Assembly (NCBI GenBank): GCA_027451915.1
Contig: DAIDHU010000371.1
Span: forward strand, 1-17,218
DNA: 17,218 nucleotides
Direction of reading: 5' to 3'
Source of the DNA: Thiomonas sp.
Lineage (GTDB): Bacteria > Pseudomonadota > Gammaproteobacteria > Burkholderiales > Burkholderiaceae_C
A model generated the notes under the pieces. The model was not told the DNA's origin. It did no database searches and saw nothing but the letters and a program-made list of their open reading frames with translations. Both the position numbers and the translations under genes were made by a program. This document shows, piece after piece, positions 1 to 8,007 of the stretch (the stretch's first letter is position 1; every line of letters begins with the position of its first letter).

Positions 1-694
1 GCGCGACTGGGTCACGCATGTGGAGGACACCTTCTACATCATCGGCACGGTGGCCGGCCCTCATCCCTACCCGATGATGGTGCGCGATTTCCAGCGCGTG
101 ATCGGCGACGAGTGCCTGGTGCAGATGCCGGAGCTGGCGGGGCGCCAGCCGGACGCCGTGCTGGCCTGCGTGGGCGGCGGCAGCAACGCGATGGGCATTT
201 TCTATCCCTACATCGAGCATGCGCAGGTGCGCCTGATCGGCGTGGAGGCCGGCGGCGAGGGCCTGGCCAGCGGTCGCCACGCGGCCTCGCTGGGCGCGGG
301 CAGGCCGGGCGTGCTCCATGGCAATCGCACCTACGTGCTGCAGGACGAGGCCGGACAGATCGCCGAGACCCATTCGGTGTCGGCGGGCCTGGACTACCCC
401 GGCGTGGGCCCCGAGCATGCCTGGCTGAAGGACAGCGGGCGCGCCGAGTACGTGGCGGTGACCGATTCGGAGGCCCTGGAGGCCTTCCACCGCCTGTGCC
501 GCACCGAGGGCATCATCCCGGCGCTGGAGTCCAGCCACGCGCTGGCCCAGGCCATGAAGATGGCCCCCGGCATGCGCTCCGACCAGCTGCTGCTGGTGAA
601 CCTGTCGGGGCGCGGGGACAAGGACATCGGCAACATCGCCGACCTCACGCAGGCGGAGTTCTACTGCCGGCCGTCTTGCAAGGGGCGACCGTGA
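1..694 (+). CDS. trpB: Tryptophan synthase beta chain, C-terminal part (5' end outside window)
   Basis: The reading frame is open from base 2 to the TGA at 692-694 and gives about 230 C-terminal residues of TrpB. The enzyme joins indole and L-serine to form L-tryptophan with pyridoxal phosphate, in an alpha2-beta2 complex with TrpA in the cytosol. Visible family motifs are THVEDTFYIIG at the start, the PLP phosphate-binding glycine loop CVGGGSNAMG, the EGIIPALESSHAL segment, and NLSGRGDKD near the C terminus. The last residues (FYCRPSCKGRP) form a short tail beyond the conserved core. The Lys that binds PLP lies upstream of the window. The stop overlaps the trpA GTG start by 4 nt (GTGA), which fits coupled translation of the two subunits. 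Identification is firm; only the N-terminal part is missing. Confidence 0.97.
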   Translation, partial: RDWVTHVEDTFYIIGTVAGPHPYPMMVRDFQRVIGDECLVQMPELAGRQPDAVLACVGGGSNAMGIFYPYIEHAQVRLIGVEAGGEGLASGRHAASLGAGRPGVLHGNRTYVLQDEAGQIAETHSVSAGLDYPGVGPEHAWLKDSGRAEYVAVTDSEALEAFHRLCRTEGIIPALESSHALAQAMKMAPGMRSDQLLLVNLSGRGDKDIGNIADLTQAEFYCRPSCKGRP

Positions 695-1536
695 ACCGCA
701 TCGCGACCACCTTCGCGCGCCTCGCGCGCCAGGGGCGCAAGGCCCTGATCCCCTATGTGACCGCCGGGGACCCGGCGCCCGAGACCACGGTGCCGCTGCT
801 GCACGCCCTGGTGGGCGCCGGCGCGGACATGATCGAGCTGGGGATTCCCTTTTCCGATCCCATGGCCGACGGCCCGGTGATCCAGCGCGCCAACGAACGG
901 GCGCTGGCACGCCGGGTCAGCCTGCGGCAGGTGCTGCAGTGGGCGCGCGAGTTCCGCGCCACCGACCCCGAGACCCCGCTGGTGCTGATGGGCTATGCCA
1001 ATCCCATCGAGCGATTCGGGGTGGAGGCCTTCATCGAGGCCTGCGCCGGCTGCGGCGTCGACGGGGTGCTGGTGGTCGACTACCCGCCGGAGGAAGCCGG
1101 CGCATTCGCCCAGCGCCTGCGCGCGGCCGGCATCGAGCCGATCTTCCTGCTCGCGCCCACGTCCACCGTGCAGCGCATGGAGCAGGTCGACCGCCTGGCC
1201 GGCGGCTACGTCTACTACGTCTCGCTCAAGGGCGTGACGGGCGCCGCGCACCTGGACGTGGCCCAGGTGTCGCGGCGCGTGCAGGAGCTGCGCCGCCACG
1301 TGCGTCTTCCCCTGGCGGTGGGCTTCGGCATCCGCGATGCGGCTGGCGCCGCCGCGGTGGCCGCTTGCGCCGACGCGGTGATCATCGGCTCGCGCATCAT
1401 CGAGCTGATGGAGCAAAGCAGCGGCGGCGACCAGGCGCAGGCCGCCGCCTCCGATTTCCTGCGCGAGGTGCGCGCGGCCGTCGACCGCGCGGCCGCGTCC
1501 GCCGGCAACCCGGCATTCGAGGAGGTTTCCCGATGA
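691..1536 (+). CDS. trpA: Tryptophan synthase alpha chain
   Basis: Predicted 281 residues. TrpA cleaves indole-3-glycerol phosphate to indole and glyceraldehyde 3-phosphate and channels indole to TrpB. The catalytic acids fall at Glu49 and Asp60 (MIELGIPFSDPMADGP), the same numbering as the E. coli enzyme. The later signature YYVSLKGVTGA and the phosphate-binding GFGIRDA and IIGSRI loops complete the TIM barrel. I chose the GTG at 691 because the protein then begins MNRIATTFARLARQGRKALI, as expected for the family, and AAGGGG lies 5 nt upstream. Longer in-frame starts would only translate trpB sequence out of frame. It overlaps the trpB stop (GTGA), and its own stop overlaps the accD start (ATGA). 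Confidence 0.98.
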   Translation: MNRIATTFARLARQGRKALIPYVTAGDPAPETTVPLLHALVGAGADMIELGIPFSDPMADGPVIQRANERALARRVSLRQVLQWAREFRATDPETPLVLMGYANPIERFGVEAFIEACAGCGVDGVLVVDYPPEEAGAFAQRLRAAGIEPIFLLAPTSTVQRMEQVDRLAGGYVYYVSLKGVTGAAHLDVAQVSRRVQELRRHVRLPLAVGFGIRDAAGAAAVAACADAVIIGSRIIELMEQSSGGDQAQAAASDFLREVRAAVDRAAASAGNPAFEEVSR

Positions 1537-2408
1537 GTTGGCTCGAAAAACTGCTTCCCCCGAAAATCCAGCCCTCCGAGGCCGGCAGCCGGCGCCAGAT
1601 GCCCGAGGGCCTGTGGCTCAAGTGCCCCTCCTGCGAGACGGTGCTGTACAAGACCGATCTCGAGCAGAACCAGTACGTGTGCCCCAAATGCGCGCACCAC
1701 ATGCGCATCGGCGCGCGCCAGCGCCTGGACGCGCTGCTCGATGGCGAGGGGCGCTACGAGATCGGGCAGGAGGTGCTGCCCATCGACGCGCTGAAGTTCA
1801 AGGACAGCCGCAAATATCCCGAGCGCCTGCGCGAGGCGCTGGAGACCACCCAGGAGACCGATGCCCTGGTGGTCATGGGCGGCGCGATCCAGAGCGTTCC
1901 GGTGGTGGTGGCCTGTTTCGAGTTCGAGTTCATGGGCGGCTCCATGGGCTCGGTGGTGGGCGAGCGTTTCGTGCGCGGCGTCGACACCGCGCTGGAACAG
2001 AAGGTGCCCTTCCTGTGTTTCACCGCCACCGGCGGCGCACGCATGCAGGAGGGCCTGCTCAGCCTGATGCAGATGGCCAAGACCAACGCCGCGCTGGCTC
2101 GCCTGGCCAAGGCGCGCATTCCCTATGTGAGCGTGCTCACCGACCCGACCATGGGTGGGGTTTCCGCCTCCTTCGCCTTTGTCGGTGACATCGTGCTGGC
2201 CGAGCCCAAGGCGCTGATCGGCTTCGCCGGGCCGCGGGTGATCGAGAACACCGTGCGCGAGAAGCTTCCCGAAGGTTTCCAGCGTTCCGAATTCCTGCAG
2301 CAAAAGGGCGCGGTCGACCGCATCGTCGACCGCCGGGAACTGCGCGGCGAGCTGGCCCGCATGCTCGCCATGCTGCAGCGACAGCCCGCCGATGCCGTCG
2401 TCGGCTGA
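1533..2408 (+). CDS. accD: Acetyl-CoA carboxylase carboxyltransferase subunit beta
   Basis: Predicted 291 residues. AccD with AccA transfers the carboxyl group from carboxybiotin to acetyl-CoA, giving malonyl-CoA for fatty-acid synthesis. The N terminus carries the four-cysteine zinc ribbon at Cys31, Cys34, Cys50 and Cys53 (CPSC and CPKC). The crotonase-like carboxyltransferase domain follows, with FMGGSMGSVVGE, FTATGGARMQEG, DPTMGGVSASFA and IGFAGPRVIE. The start is well supported: AGGAGG at 1520-1525 sits 7 nt before the ATG, and the protein begins MSWLEKLLPPKI as AccD usually does. The gene overlaps trpA by ATGA and folC by 17 nt. No accA, accB or accC is in the window. The position between trpA and folC is common in beta- and gammaproteobacteria. 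Confidence 0.98.
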   Translation: MSWLEKLLPPKIQPSEAGSRRQMPEGLWLKCPSCETVLYKTDLEQNQYVCPKCAHHMRIGARQRLDALLDGEGRYEIGQEVLPIDALKFKDSRKYPERLREALETTQETDALVVMGGAIQSVPVVVACFEFEFMGGSMGSVVGERFVRGVDTALEQKVPFLCFTATGGARMQEGLLSLMQMAKTNAALARLAKARIPYVSVLTDPTMGGVSASFAFVGDIVLAEPKALIGFAGPRVIENTVREKLPEGFQRSEFLQQKGAVDRIVDRRELRGELARMLAMLQRQPADAVVG

Positions 2409-3714
2409 GCGCGTCGCGCCGGCCGCCCCCATGGAGCAGTGGGGGCTGCAGGACTGGCTGGAGCATGCGCAGCGCCTGCACGCGCAGGCCATCGAGCTGG
2501 GGCTGGAGCGGGTGCGGCGCGTGCGCGAGGCCATGGGCCTGCGCCTGGATGCCGTGGTGTTCACCGTCGGCGGCACCAATGGCAAGGGTTCCACCTGCGC
2601 CTTCATCGAACAGGTGCTGCTGGCCGCGGGCTATCGCGTGGGCGTGTATTCCTCGCCGCACCTGGTGCACTTCGAGGAGCGCTGCCGCATCGGCGGCGCC
2701 CCGGTCGACGCGGGCGCGCTGCCGGCGCACATGCTGGCGGTCGAGCGCGCGCGCAGCGGCCTGCAGCCGCCTGTGCCCCTGACCTATTTCGAATTCACCA
2801 CCCTGGCCATCCTGGACCTGCTGGCCGCCTCGCGCCTGGACGCCGTCGTGCTGGAAGTCGGCATGGGCGGGCGCCTGGACGCGGTCAACCTGATCGACGC
2901 CGACTGCGCGGTGGTCACCGGCGTGGCGCTGGATCACATGGAATTCCTCGGCCCCGACCGCGAGGCCATAGGTTTCGAGAAGGCGGGGATTTTCCGTGCC
3001 GGACGCAGCGCCGTGGTGGCCGACCCCGATCCGCCGCGCAGCCTGCTCGACCATGCCGAGGCGCTGGGGCTGCGCCTGTGGCGTGTAGGGCGGGATTTCG
3101 GCTGGAGCAGCGCCGACCGCCAGCAATGGGACTACCTCGGCCCGACCCGCAGGATCCCCGGCCTGGCCTACCCGACCATGCGCGGCGTGCGGCAGCTGCG
3201 CAACGCCAGCGCCGCGCTGGCCGCGCTGGAGGCGGTGCGCGAACGCCTGCCGGTGAGCGCGCAGGATGTGCGCCTGGGCCTGGCCCAGGCCGAGCTTCCC
3301 GGGCGTTTCCAGGTGCTGCCGGGCCAGCCGGCCGTGGTGCTCGACGTGGCCCACAACCCGGAAGCCGCCGCCGTGCTCGCCGAAAGCCTGGACGCGATGG
3401 GGTATTTCCCGAATACCCATGCGGTTTTTGGGGCCATGGCGGACAAGGACATCGCGGGCATCGTGGCGGCGCTGGCCCCGCTGGTGCAAGCCTGGCATCT
3501 GTGCGACCTGCCCACGCCACGCGCAGCCACCGCGCAGCATCTGCGCGGCCTGCTGCCTGCCGGGGCGCGCGCCTCCTGCCACGAGTCGCCGCGCGCCGCG
3601 CTGGCCGACGCGCTGTCGCAGGTCCAGCCCGCCGATAGAATCGTGGTTTTCGGCTCCTTTTTCACGGTCGGCGACGTGCTTGCGCAACGCGCGCAGCGCT
3701 CCGGCGCCTCCTGA
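2392..3714 (+). CDS. folC: Bifunctional dihydrofolate synthase / folylpolyglutamate synthase
   Basis: Predicted 440 residues. FolC adds L-glutamate to dihydropteroate and then further glutamates to folates, using ATP, in the cytosol. A Mur-ligase-type fold is shown by the P-loop GTNGKGST at residues 61-68, then VYSSPHLVHFEERCRI, LEVGMGGRLDAVN, the metal-site segment GVALDHMEFLG, and FEKAGIFR. The C-terminal domain shows VLDVAHNPEAA and ends with RIVVFGSFFTVGDVL. The start is uncertain. ATG 2392 lies inside accD, and ATG 2431 (protein starting MEQWGLQDWLEHAQ) would remove 13 residues. Neither has a clear Shine-Dalgarno sequence, so translation probably depends on ribosomes finishing accD. Confidence 0.96.
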   Translation: MPSSAERVAPAAPMEQWGLQDWLEHAQRLHAQAIELGLERVRRVREAMGLRLDAVVFTVGGTNGKGSTCAFIEQVLLAAGYRVGVYSSPHLVHFEERCRIGGAPVDAGALPAHMLAVERARSGLQPPVPLTYFEFTTLAILDLLAASRLDAVVLEVGMGGRLDAVNLIDADCAVVTGVALDHMEFLGPDREAIGFEKAGIFRAGRSAVVADPDPPRSLLDHAEALGLRLWRVGRDFGWSSADRQQWDYLGPTRRIPGLAYPTMRGVRQLRNASAALAALEAVRERLPVSAQDVRLGLAQAELPGRFQVLPGQPAVVLDVAHNPEAAAVLAESLDAMGYFPNTHAVFGAMADKDIAGIVAALAPLVQAWHLCDLPTPRAATAQHLRGLLPAGARASCHESPRAALADALSQVQPADRIVVFGSFFTVGDVLAQRAQRSGAS

Positions 3715-3775
3715 ACCCGTCCGGCCCCCGGGCGGGGTCCGCCGAAGCCGCCTGCCCGCCGAGTCCATCACATCC

Positions 3776-4597
3776 ATGAAATTGCCCGGAAAGCGCGCCA
3801 AGGAAAGCTCCCGCGCCGGCGAGTCCGTCGCGCGCCAGGCGCAGAGCGAGGAAGCCTTGCGCCTGCGCGCGCGCAGGCGCCTGATCGGCGCCGTGGCCCT
3901 GGTGCTCACGGGGGTGGTGGTGTTTCCGCTGATATTCGAGACCCAGCCGCGCCCGGTGGCCTCCAGCATCGCGCTGATCGTGCCGCCGCAGAACCAGGCC
4001 AGCGCGGTGGCGCCTCCCCTGGCCGCCGCGTCGCGCCCGGGGCCCGTGGCCCCGTCGGCGCCGGGCGTGCCCGGCTCGACGGCGCCGGCGCGGGTCCCGG
4101 CGCCAGCACCCTCGCCAGCACCGGCGCCCGCACCGGCGCCAGCGCCAGCGCCAGCGTCGCGCAAGACCGCCCCGGCGCAGCCGCAAGCCAGGGTGCAGCC
4201 GTCCACCGCGCAGGCCGCGCCAGGCCAGCCGGCCGCCAGGCCCGCTGCCCAGGTCGCGCAGGCGCGCCAGGCGCTGGCCGCGCTGGAGGACAAATCTCCG
4301 TCGCAGATCTCCGCCGCCCAGGCCGAGCGTGCCGCGACGCACCAGGCCGCGCCCGGCGCCCCGGCGAACGATCGATTCGTGGTGCAGGCGGGGGCCTACG
4401 CAGATGCGGCCACCGCGCGCGAGGTGCGCCGGCGCATCGACGCCATCGGCCTGCACAGCTACACCCAGGTGGTGGACACCCCGGCCGGCAAGCGCGTGCG
4501 CGTGCGGGTGGGCCCCTTCGCCTCGCATAGCCAGGCCGAGCACGCGCTTGCGCGTATCCGCTCCCTGGGTATTTCCGCTGCCGTGCTGAGCCTGTGA
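3776..4597 (+). CDS. dedD: Membrane-anchored SPOR-domain protein, DedD-like
   Basis: Predicted 273 residues. The layout is a basic cytoplasmic N terminus (1-35), one transmembrane helix at about 36-54 (LIGAVALVLTGVVVFPLIF), a long Pro/Ala-rich periplasmic linker including an uninterrupted run of Ala-Pro pairs near residues 105-125, and a C-terminal SPOR domain from about 198 to the end (RFVVQAGAYADAATA to the VRVRVGPF and ISAAVLSL strands). SPOR domains bind glycan strands stripped of stem peptides at the division septum, so a role in cell division is likely but inferred. The ATG at 3776 is the first plausible start after folC; it lacks a clear ribosome-binding site. The stop overlaps the cvpA GTG (GTGA). 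The position between folC and cvpA matches the known dedD neighbourhood. The symbol is given by domain layout and context. Confidence 0.88.
   Translation: MKLPGKRAKESSRAGESVARQAQSEEALRLRARRRLIGAVALVLTGVVVFPLIFETQPRPVASSIALIVPPQNQASAVAPPLAAASRPGPVAPSAPGVPGSTAPARVPAPAPSPAPAPAPAPAPAPASRKTAPAQPQARVQPSTAQAAPGQPAARPAAQVAQARQALAALEDKSPSQISAAQAERAATHQAAPGAPANDRFVVQAGAYADAATAREVRRRIDAIGLHSYTQVVDTPAGKRVRVRVGPFASHSQAEHALARIRSLGISAAVLSL
4136..4153 (+). repeat. Hexanucleotide repeat GCGCCA x3 in the Ala-Pro linker
   Basis: Three perfect tandem copies of GCGCCA encode part of the Ala-Pro run of the SPOR protein. Related GCACCG and GCGCCC units just upstream extend the low-complexity tract to about 4088-4156. 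A repeat unit of 6 nt keeps the frame, so copy-number change would alter linker length without a frameshift. Confidence 0.8.
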
Positions 4598-5175
4598 ACA
4601 TCCTGGACTGGCTGTTGCTCGCGGGGCTGCTGCTGTCGGCCCTGGTCGGATTGCTGCGCGGTGCCGCCTACGAGCTGATCGCGCTGGGCGGCTGGTTTGC
4701 CGCCTTCGTGCTCGCCCACCTGTACGCCGCCTGGCTGGGCGCCTACCTGCTGGGGGGACTGGTGCAGCAGCCCGGGCTGCGTACCGCCCTGGCCTTCGTG
4801 GCCTGCTTCGTGCTCGTGCTGCTGGCCGCCGGCGTGCTGGCCACGCTGGCGCGCCTGGTGCTGCGCTCGAGCGGACTGGGCATGCTCGACCGCAGCCTGG
4901 GCGCCGTGTTCGGGGTGGCGCGCGGCGCGCTGGTCATCGTGCTCCTGGCGCTGGCGGCCGGCTACACCCAGCTCCCAGCCAGCCAGGTGTGGAAAGGCTC
5001 GCTGCTGGCGCCGCTGGCGTCGTCGGGGGCGGCGCGCGTCGCTCCCTGGCTGCCCCTGGATCATGTGTGGGGTCGTCCCGCGTGGGCGCAGGCCCCATGG
5101 GGGAATGCCCGGCCCGGCCTCGAGGCCCTTCTTCCCGCGCCGGGCTCGAGCCTGCCCGCGGCCCGGGCGCGCTGA
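4594..5175 (+). CDS. cvpA: CvpA family inner-membrane protein
   Basis: Predicted 193 residues. The N terminus NILDWLLLAGLLLSALVGLLRGAAYELIALGGW matches the CvpA family pattern in pieces: an Asp-Trp start, Gly-Leu-x-Arg-Gly, then Glu-Leu and Gly-Trp. Four hydrophobic helices are visible at about 5-22, 28-48, 63-90 and 103-125. A Pro/Ala-rich tail from about 150 onward looks soluble. CvpA is needed for colicin V production in E. coli and has been linked to envelope stress tolerance; its molecular activity is not settled. GTG is the start because it overlaps the previous stop (GTGA) and gives the conserved N terminus. It lies 45 nt before purF, the classic cvpA-purF pairing. Confidence 0.93.
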   Translation: MNILDWLLLAGLLLSALVGLLRGAAYELIALGGWFAAFVLAHLYAAWLGAYLLGGLVQQPGLRTALAFVACFVLVLLAAGVLATLARLVLRSSGLGMLDRSLGAVFGVARGALVIVLLALAAGYTQLPASQVWKGSLLAPLASSGAARVAPWLPLDHVWGRPAWAQAPWGNARPGLEALLPAPGSSLPAARAR

Positions 5176-5220
5176 TCCCCGCGCGTCCATTCGTCTGCCT
5201 GACCCTGGAGTACCCGAATC

Positions 5221-6723
5221 ATGTGTGGAATCGTCGGCGTGGTCTCGAAGCAGCCCGTGAACCAGATGATCTACGACGCGCTGCTGCTGTTGCAGCACCG
5301 CGGCCAGGACGCGGCCGGAATCGTCACCGGACAGGGCGGCAAGCTGTACATGCAAAAGGCCCGCGGAATGGTGCGCGACGTGTTCCGTACGCGGACCATG
5401 CGCGCGCTGCCGGGCGATTACGGCCTGGGCCAGGTGCGCTATCCCACCGCCGGCAGCGCCGATAGCGAGGAGGAGGCGCAACCCTTCTACGTCAACGCCC
5501 CCTTCGGGCTGGCGCTGGCGCACAACGGGAACCTCACCAACACCGATACCCTGCGCAACGAGCTCGCGGGTGCGGACCACCGGCACATCAACACCGGCTC
5601 CGACTCGGAAGTTCTGCTCAACGTGCTGGCGCGCGAACTCGACCTGGTCTCCGACGGCCTGCCGCTCAAGCCCGAGGACCTGTTCCGCGCGGTGCGCGGC
5701 GTGCACCGTCGCGTGCGCGGTTCCTACGCGGTGGTGGTGCTGATCGCCGGGCACGGGCTGCTGGCCTTCCGCGACCCCTTCGGCATCCGGCCCCTGTGCG
5801 TGGGCAGCAGCGAGGCCGACGGCGTCATGGTGGCCAGTGAATCCGTGGCGCTGGAGGGCAACGGTTTTCGTCTGCTGCGCGACATCGCGCCGGGCGAGGC
5901 CTTGTACGTGGACCTGCAGGGCGGCATGCGCTTCGAGCAGTGCGCCGAGGCGCCGCGCCTGAATCCCTGCATTTTCGAGTTCGTGTACCTCGCCCGTCCC
6001 GATTCGGTGCTGGACGGCATCTCGGTGTACCAGGCGCGCCTGAACATGGGCGAGACCCTGGCGCAGCGCGTGATCTCGGTGATGCCGCCCAGCGAGATCG
6101 ACGTGGTCATCCCGGTGCCCGAATCCAGCCGCCCTTCGGCCATGCAACTGGCGTGGAAACTGGGGCGTCCGTACCGCGAGGGTTTCGTGAAAAACCGCTA
6201 CGTGGGGCGAACCTTCATCATGCCCGGGCAGGCGGTGCGCAAGCGCTCGGTGCGTCAGAAGCTCAACGCCATCACCCAGGAATTCGACGGGCGCAACGTT
6301 CTCCTGGTGGATGACTCCATCGTGCGCGGCACCACCTCGCGCGAGATCGTGCAGATGGCGCGCGAGGCCGGAGCGCGCAAGGTGTACCTGGCTTCGGCCG
6401 CGCCCCCGGTGCGCTACCCCAATGTCTATGGCATCGACATGCCCACCGCGGCCGAGCTGGTCGCGCACGGGCGCGACGTGGAGGAAATCCGCCGCCTGAT
6501 CGGCGCCGATGCGCTGATCTACCAGGACCTGGAGGCGATGAAGCGCGCCGTGCGCCGGGTGCGAGCCGACATCGAAACCTTCGAGGCCTCCTGCTTCGAC
6601 GGCTGCTACATCACAGGCGACGTGGACGCCGCGCTGCGCGGCGCGCGCGCCTCGGGTGGCGACTCTCCCGGCGGCGGCATGCTCGCGCTGCAGGGCCAGA
6701 GCCAGGAGGAGGCGCAGCCATGA
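5221..6723 (+). CDS. purF: Amidophosphoribosyltransferase
   Basis: Predicted 500 residues, close to the E. coli length. PurF makes 5-phosphoribosylamine from PRPP and glutamine, the first committed step of purine synthesis. The N-terminal nucleophile aminohydrolase (class II glutamine amidotransferase) domain begins MCGIVGVVS, so Cys2 becomes the N-terminal nucleophile after Met removal, with no propeptide. Arg73 (VRYPTAG), Asn102-Gly103 (HNGNLTN) and Asp128 fit the glutamine site. The phosphoribosyltransferase domain carries the PRPP loop VLLVDDSIVRGTT around residues 360-372. TGGAG at 5206-5210 is the ribosome-binding site, 10 nt before the ATG. Its stop overlaps the metZ start (ATGA). Confidence 0.98.
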   Translation: MCGIVGVVSKQPVNQMIYDALLLLQHRGQDAAGIVTGQGGKLYMQKARGMVRDVFRTRTMRALPGDYGLGQVRYPTAGSADSEEEAQPFYVNAPFGLALAHNGNLTNTDTLRNELAGADHRHINTGSDSEVLLNVLARELDLVSDGLPLKPEDLFRAVRGVHRRVRGSYAVVVLIAGHGLLAFRDPFGIRPLCVGSSEADGVMVASESVALEGNGFRLLRDIAPGEALYVDLQGGMRFEQCAEAPRLNPCIFEFVYLARPDSVLDGISVYQARLNMGETLAQRVISVMPPSEIDVVIPVPESSRPSAMQLAWKLGRPYREGFVKNRYVGRTFIMPGQAVRKRSVRQKLNAITQEFDGRNVLLVDDSIVRGTTSREIVQMAREAGARKVYLASAAPPVRYPNVYGIDMPTAAELVAHGRDVEEIRRLIGADALIYQDLEAMKRAVRRVRADIETFEASCFDGCYITGDVDAALRGARASGGDSPGGGMLALQGQSQEEAQP

Positions 6724-7973
6724 CATCGCGCGCCGACGACTCCCGCGAGGCACCGAGCGCCGGCGCCGACTCGTCCTCCTGGCATCCCGACACCGTGGCG
6801 GTGCGCGCTTCCGTGCCGCGCACCGCCTATGGCGAGCACAGCGAGGCGTTGTTCCTGAGCAGCAGCTTCGTGCAGCAGGATGCGGGCAGCGCCGCCGCGC
6901 GCTTCGCCGGGGACGAGCCGGGCTTCATCTACTCGCGGTTTTCCAACCCCAGCGTGGCGGCCATGGAAACCCGCCTGGCGGCGCTTGAAGGCGCGCAGGC
7001 GGCGTTGGCCACGGCCAGTGGCATGGGGGCCATCACCCTGCTGATGCTGGGCCTGTTGCAGGCTGGCGACCACGTGGTGTGCTCGCGTTCGGTGTTCGGC
7101 TCCACCATCAAGCTGATCGGCGACATCTTCGGCAAGTTCGGGGTGCAGACCAGCTTCGTCTCGCAGACCGACGTGCAGGAGTGGAAAACCGCGATGCGCC
7201 CGGGGCGCACGCGCCTGCTGTTCGCCGAGACGCCGAGCAACCCGCTGACCGAGGTCTGCGACATCGCCGCTCTGGCCGCGCTGGCGCACGACGGCGGGGC
7301 GCTGCTGGTCGTGGACAACTGCTTTTGCTCGCCCGCGCTGCAGCGTCCACTGGAATTCGGCGCGGACATCGTCATGCACTCGGGCACCAAGTTTCTCGAC
7401 GGCCAGGGCCGCACCCTGGCCGGTGCGCTGTGCGGCACCCGCGAGCTCATCGAGGGATGCCTCCTGCCCGTGCAGCGCAGCGCGGGCATCAGCCTGTCGC
7501 CCTTCAATGCCTGGGTCGTGCACAAGGGCATGGAGACCCTGGCGCTGCGCGTGCAGGCGCAAAGCGCGCGCGCCCTGGAACTGGCGCTGTGGCTGCAGCA
7601 GCAGCCCGCGGTGGCTCGCGTGCACTATCCCGGACTGGTGTCGCATCCCCAGCACGCGCTGGCCATGAAGCAGCAGTCGGGGCAGGGCGGCGCCGTGCTG
7701 TCCTTCGACCTGGCCGCCGACGGCCCGGAACAGGCGCGCGAGCGCGCCTTCGCGCTGATCGACGCCACGCGCCTGTGCTCGATCACGGCCAATTTCGGCG
7801 ATACCCGCACGACCATCACCCATCCGGCCAGCACCTCCCACGGGCGCCTCAGCGAGGCGCAACGCCAGGCCGCCGGCATCGGCCAGGGGCTGATCCGCAT
7901 CGGCGTGGGCCTGGAACACCCGACGGACCTGCAGGCCGACCTGGCGCCCGGCCTGCGAGTGGCCGGCGATTGA
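6720..7973 (+). CDS. metZ: O-succinylhomoserine sulfhydrylase
   Basis: Predicted 417 residues. This PLP enzyme of the Cys/Met-metabolism family would convert O-succinylhomoserine and sulfide directly to homocysteine, bypassing cystathionine. Seen are the partner-subunit phosphate site YSRFSNPSV, ASGMGAI, the DNCFCSPALQRPLEFGAD segment, and the PLP lysine at Lys224 in HSGTKFLDGQGR. Late motifs are SLGDTRT-like NFGDTRTTITHPAS and LIRIGVGLEHPTDL. AGGAGG at 6704-6709 precedes the ATG by 10 nt, and the start overlaps the purF stop (ATGA). The DGQGR after the PLP lysine and the purF-metZ linkage favour MetZ over MetB, MetC or MetY, but the acyl group used cannot be proved from sequence. Confidence 0.92.
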   Translation: MTSRADDSREAPSAGADSSSWHPDTVAVRASVPRTAYGEHSEALFLSSSFVQQDAGSAAARFAGDEPGFIYSRFSNPSVAAMETRLAALEGAQAALATASGMGAITLLMLGLLQAGDHVVCSRSVFGSTIKLIGDIFGKFGVQTSFVSQTDVQEWKTAMRPGRTRLLFAETPSNPLTEVCDIAALAALAHDGGALLVVDNCFCSPALQRPLEFGADIVMHSGTKFLDGQGRTLAGALCGTRELIEGCLLPVQRSAGISLSPFNAWVVHKGMETLALRVQAQSARALELALWLQQQPAVARVHYPGLVSHPQHALAMKQQSGQGGAVLSFDLAADGPEQARERAFALIDATRLCSITANFGDTRTTITHPASTSHGRLSEAQRQAAGIGQGLIRIGVGLEHPTDLQADLAPGLRVAGD

Positions 7974-8007
7974 TCCAGGCTTCCAGCATCCAAGCTTCGC
8001 GCACCTC

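Noticed and set aside
3636..3641. TAGAAT as a -10 box for the SPOR gene
   Set aside because: It lies within the conserved folC codons for ADRIVVFGSF and has no -35 partner, so coding constraint explains it.
2137..4293. Long open frame of 718 codons on the - strand opposite accD, folC and the SPOR gene
   Set aside because: It runs antisense to three certain genes and its translation is low-complexity Ala/Gly/Arg. Long antisense frames are expected in GC-rich coding DNA.
4459..6753. Open frame of 764 codons on the - strand opposite cvpA and purF
   Set aside because: Antisense to firmly identified genes, with His/Gly/Gln-rich composition and no recognisable domain.
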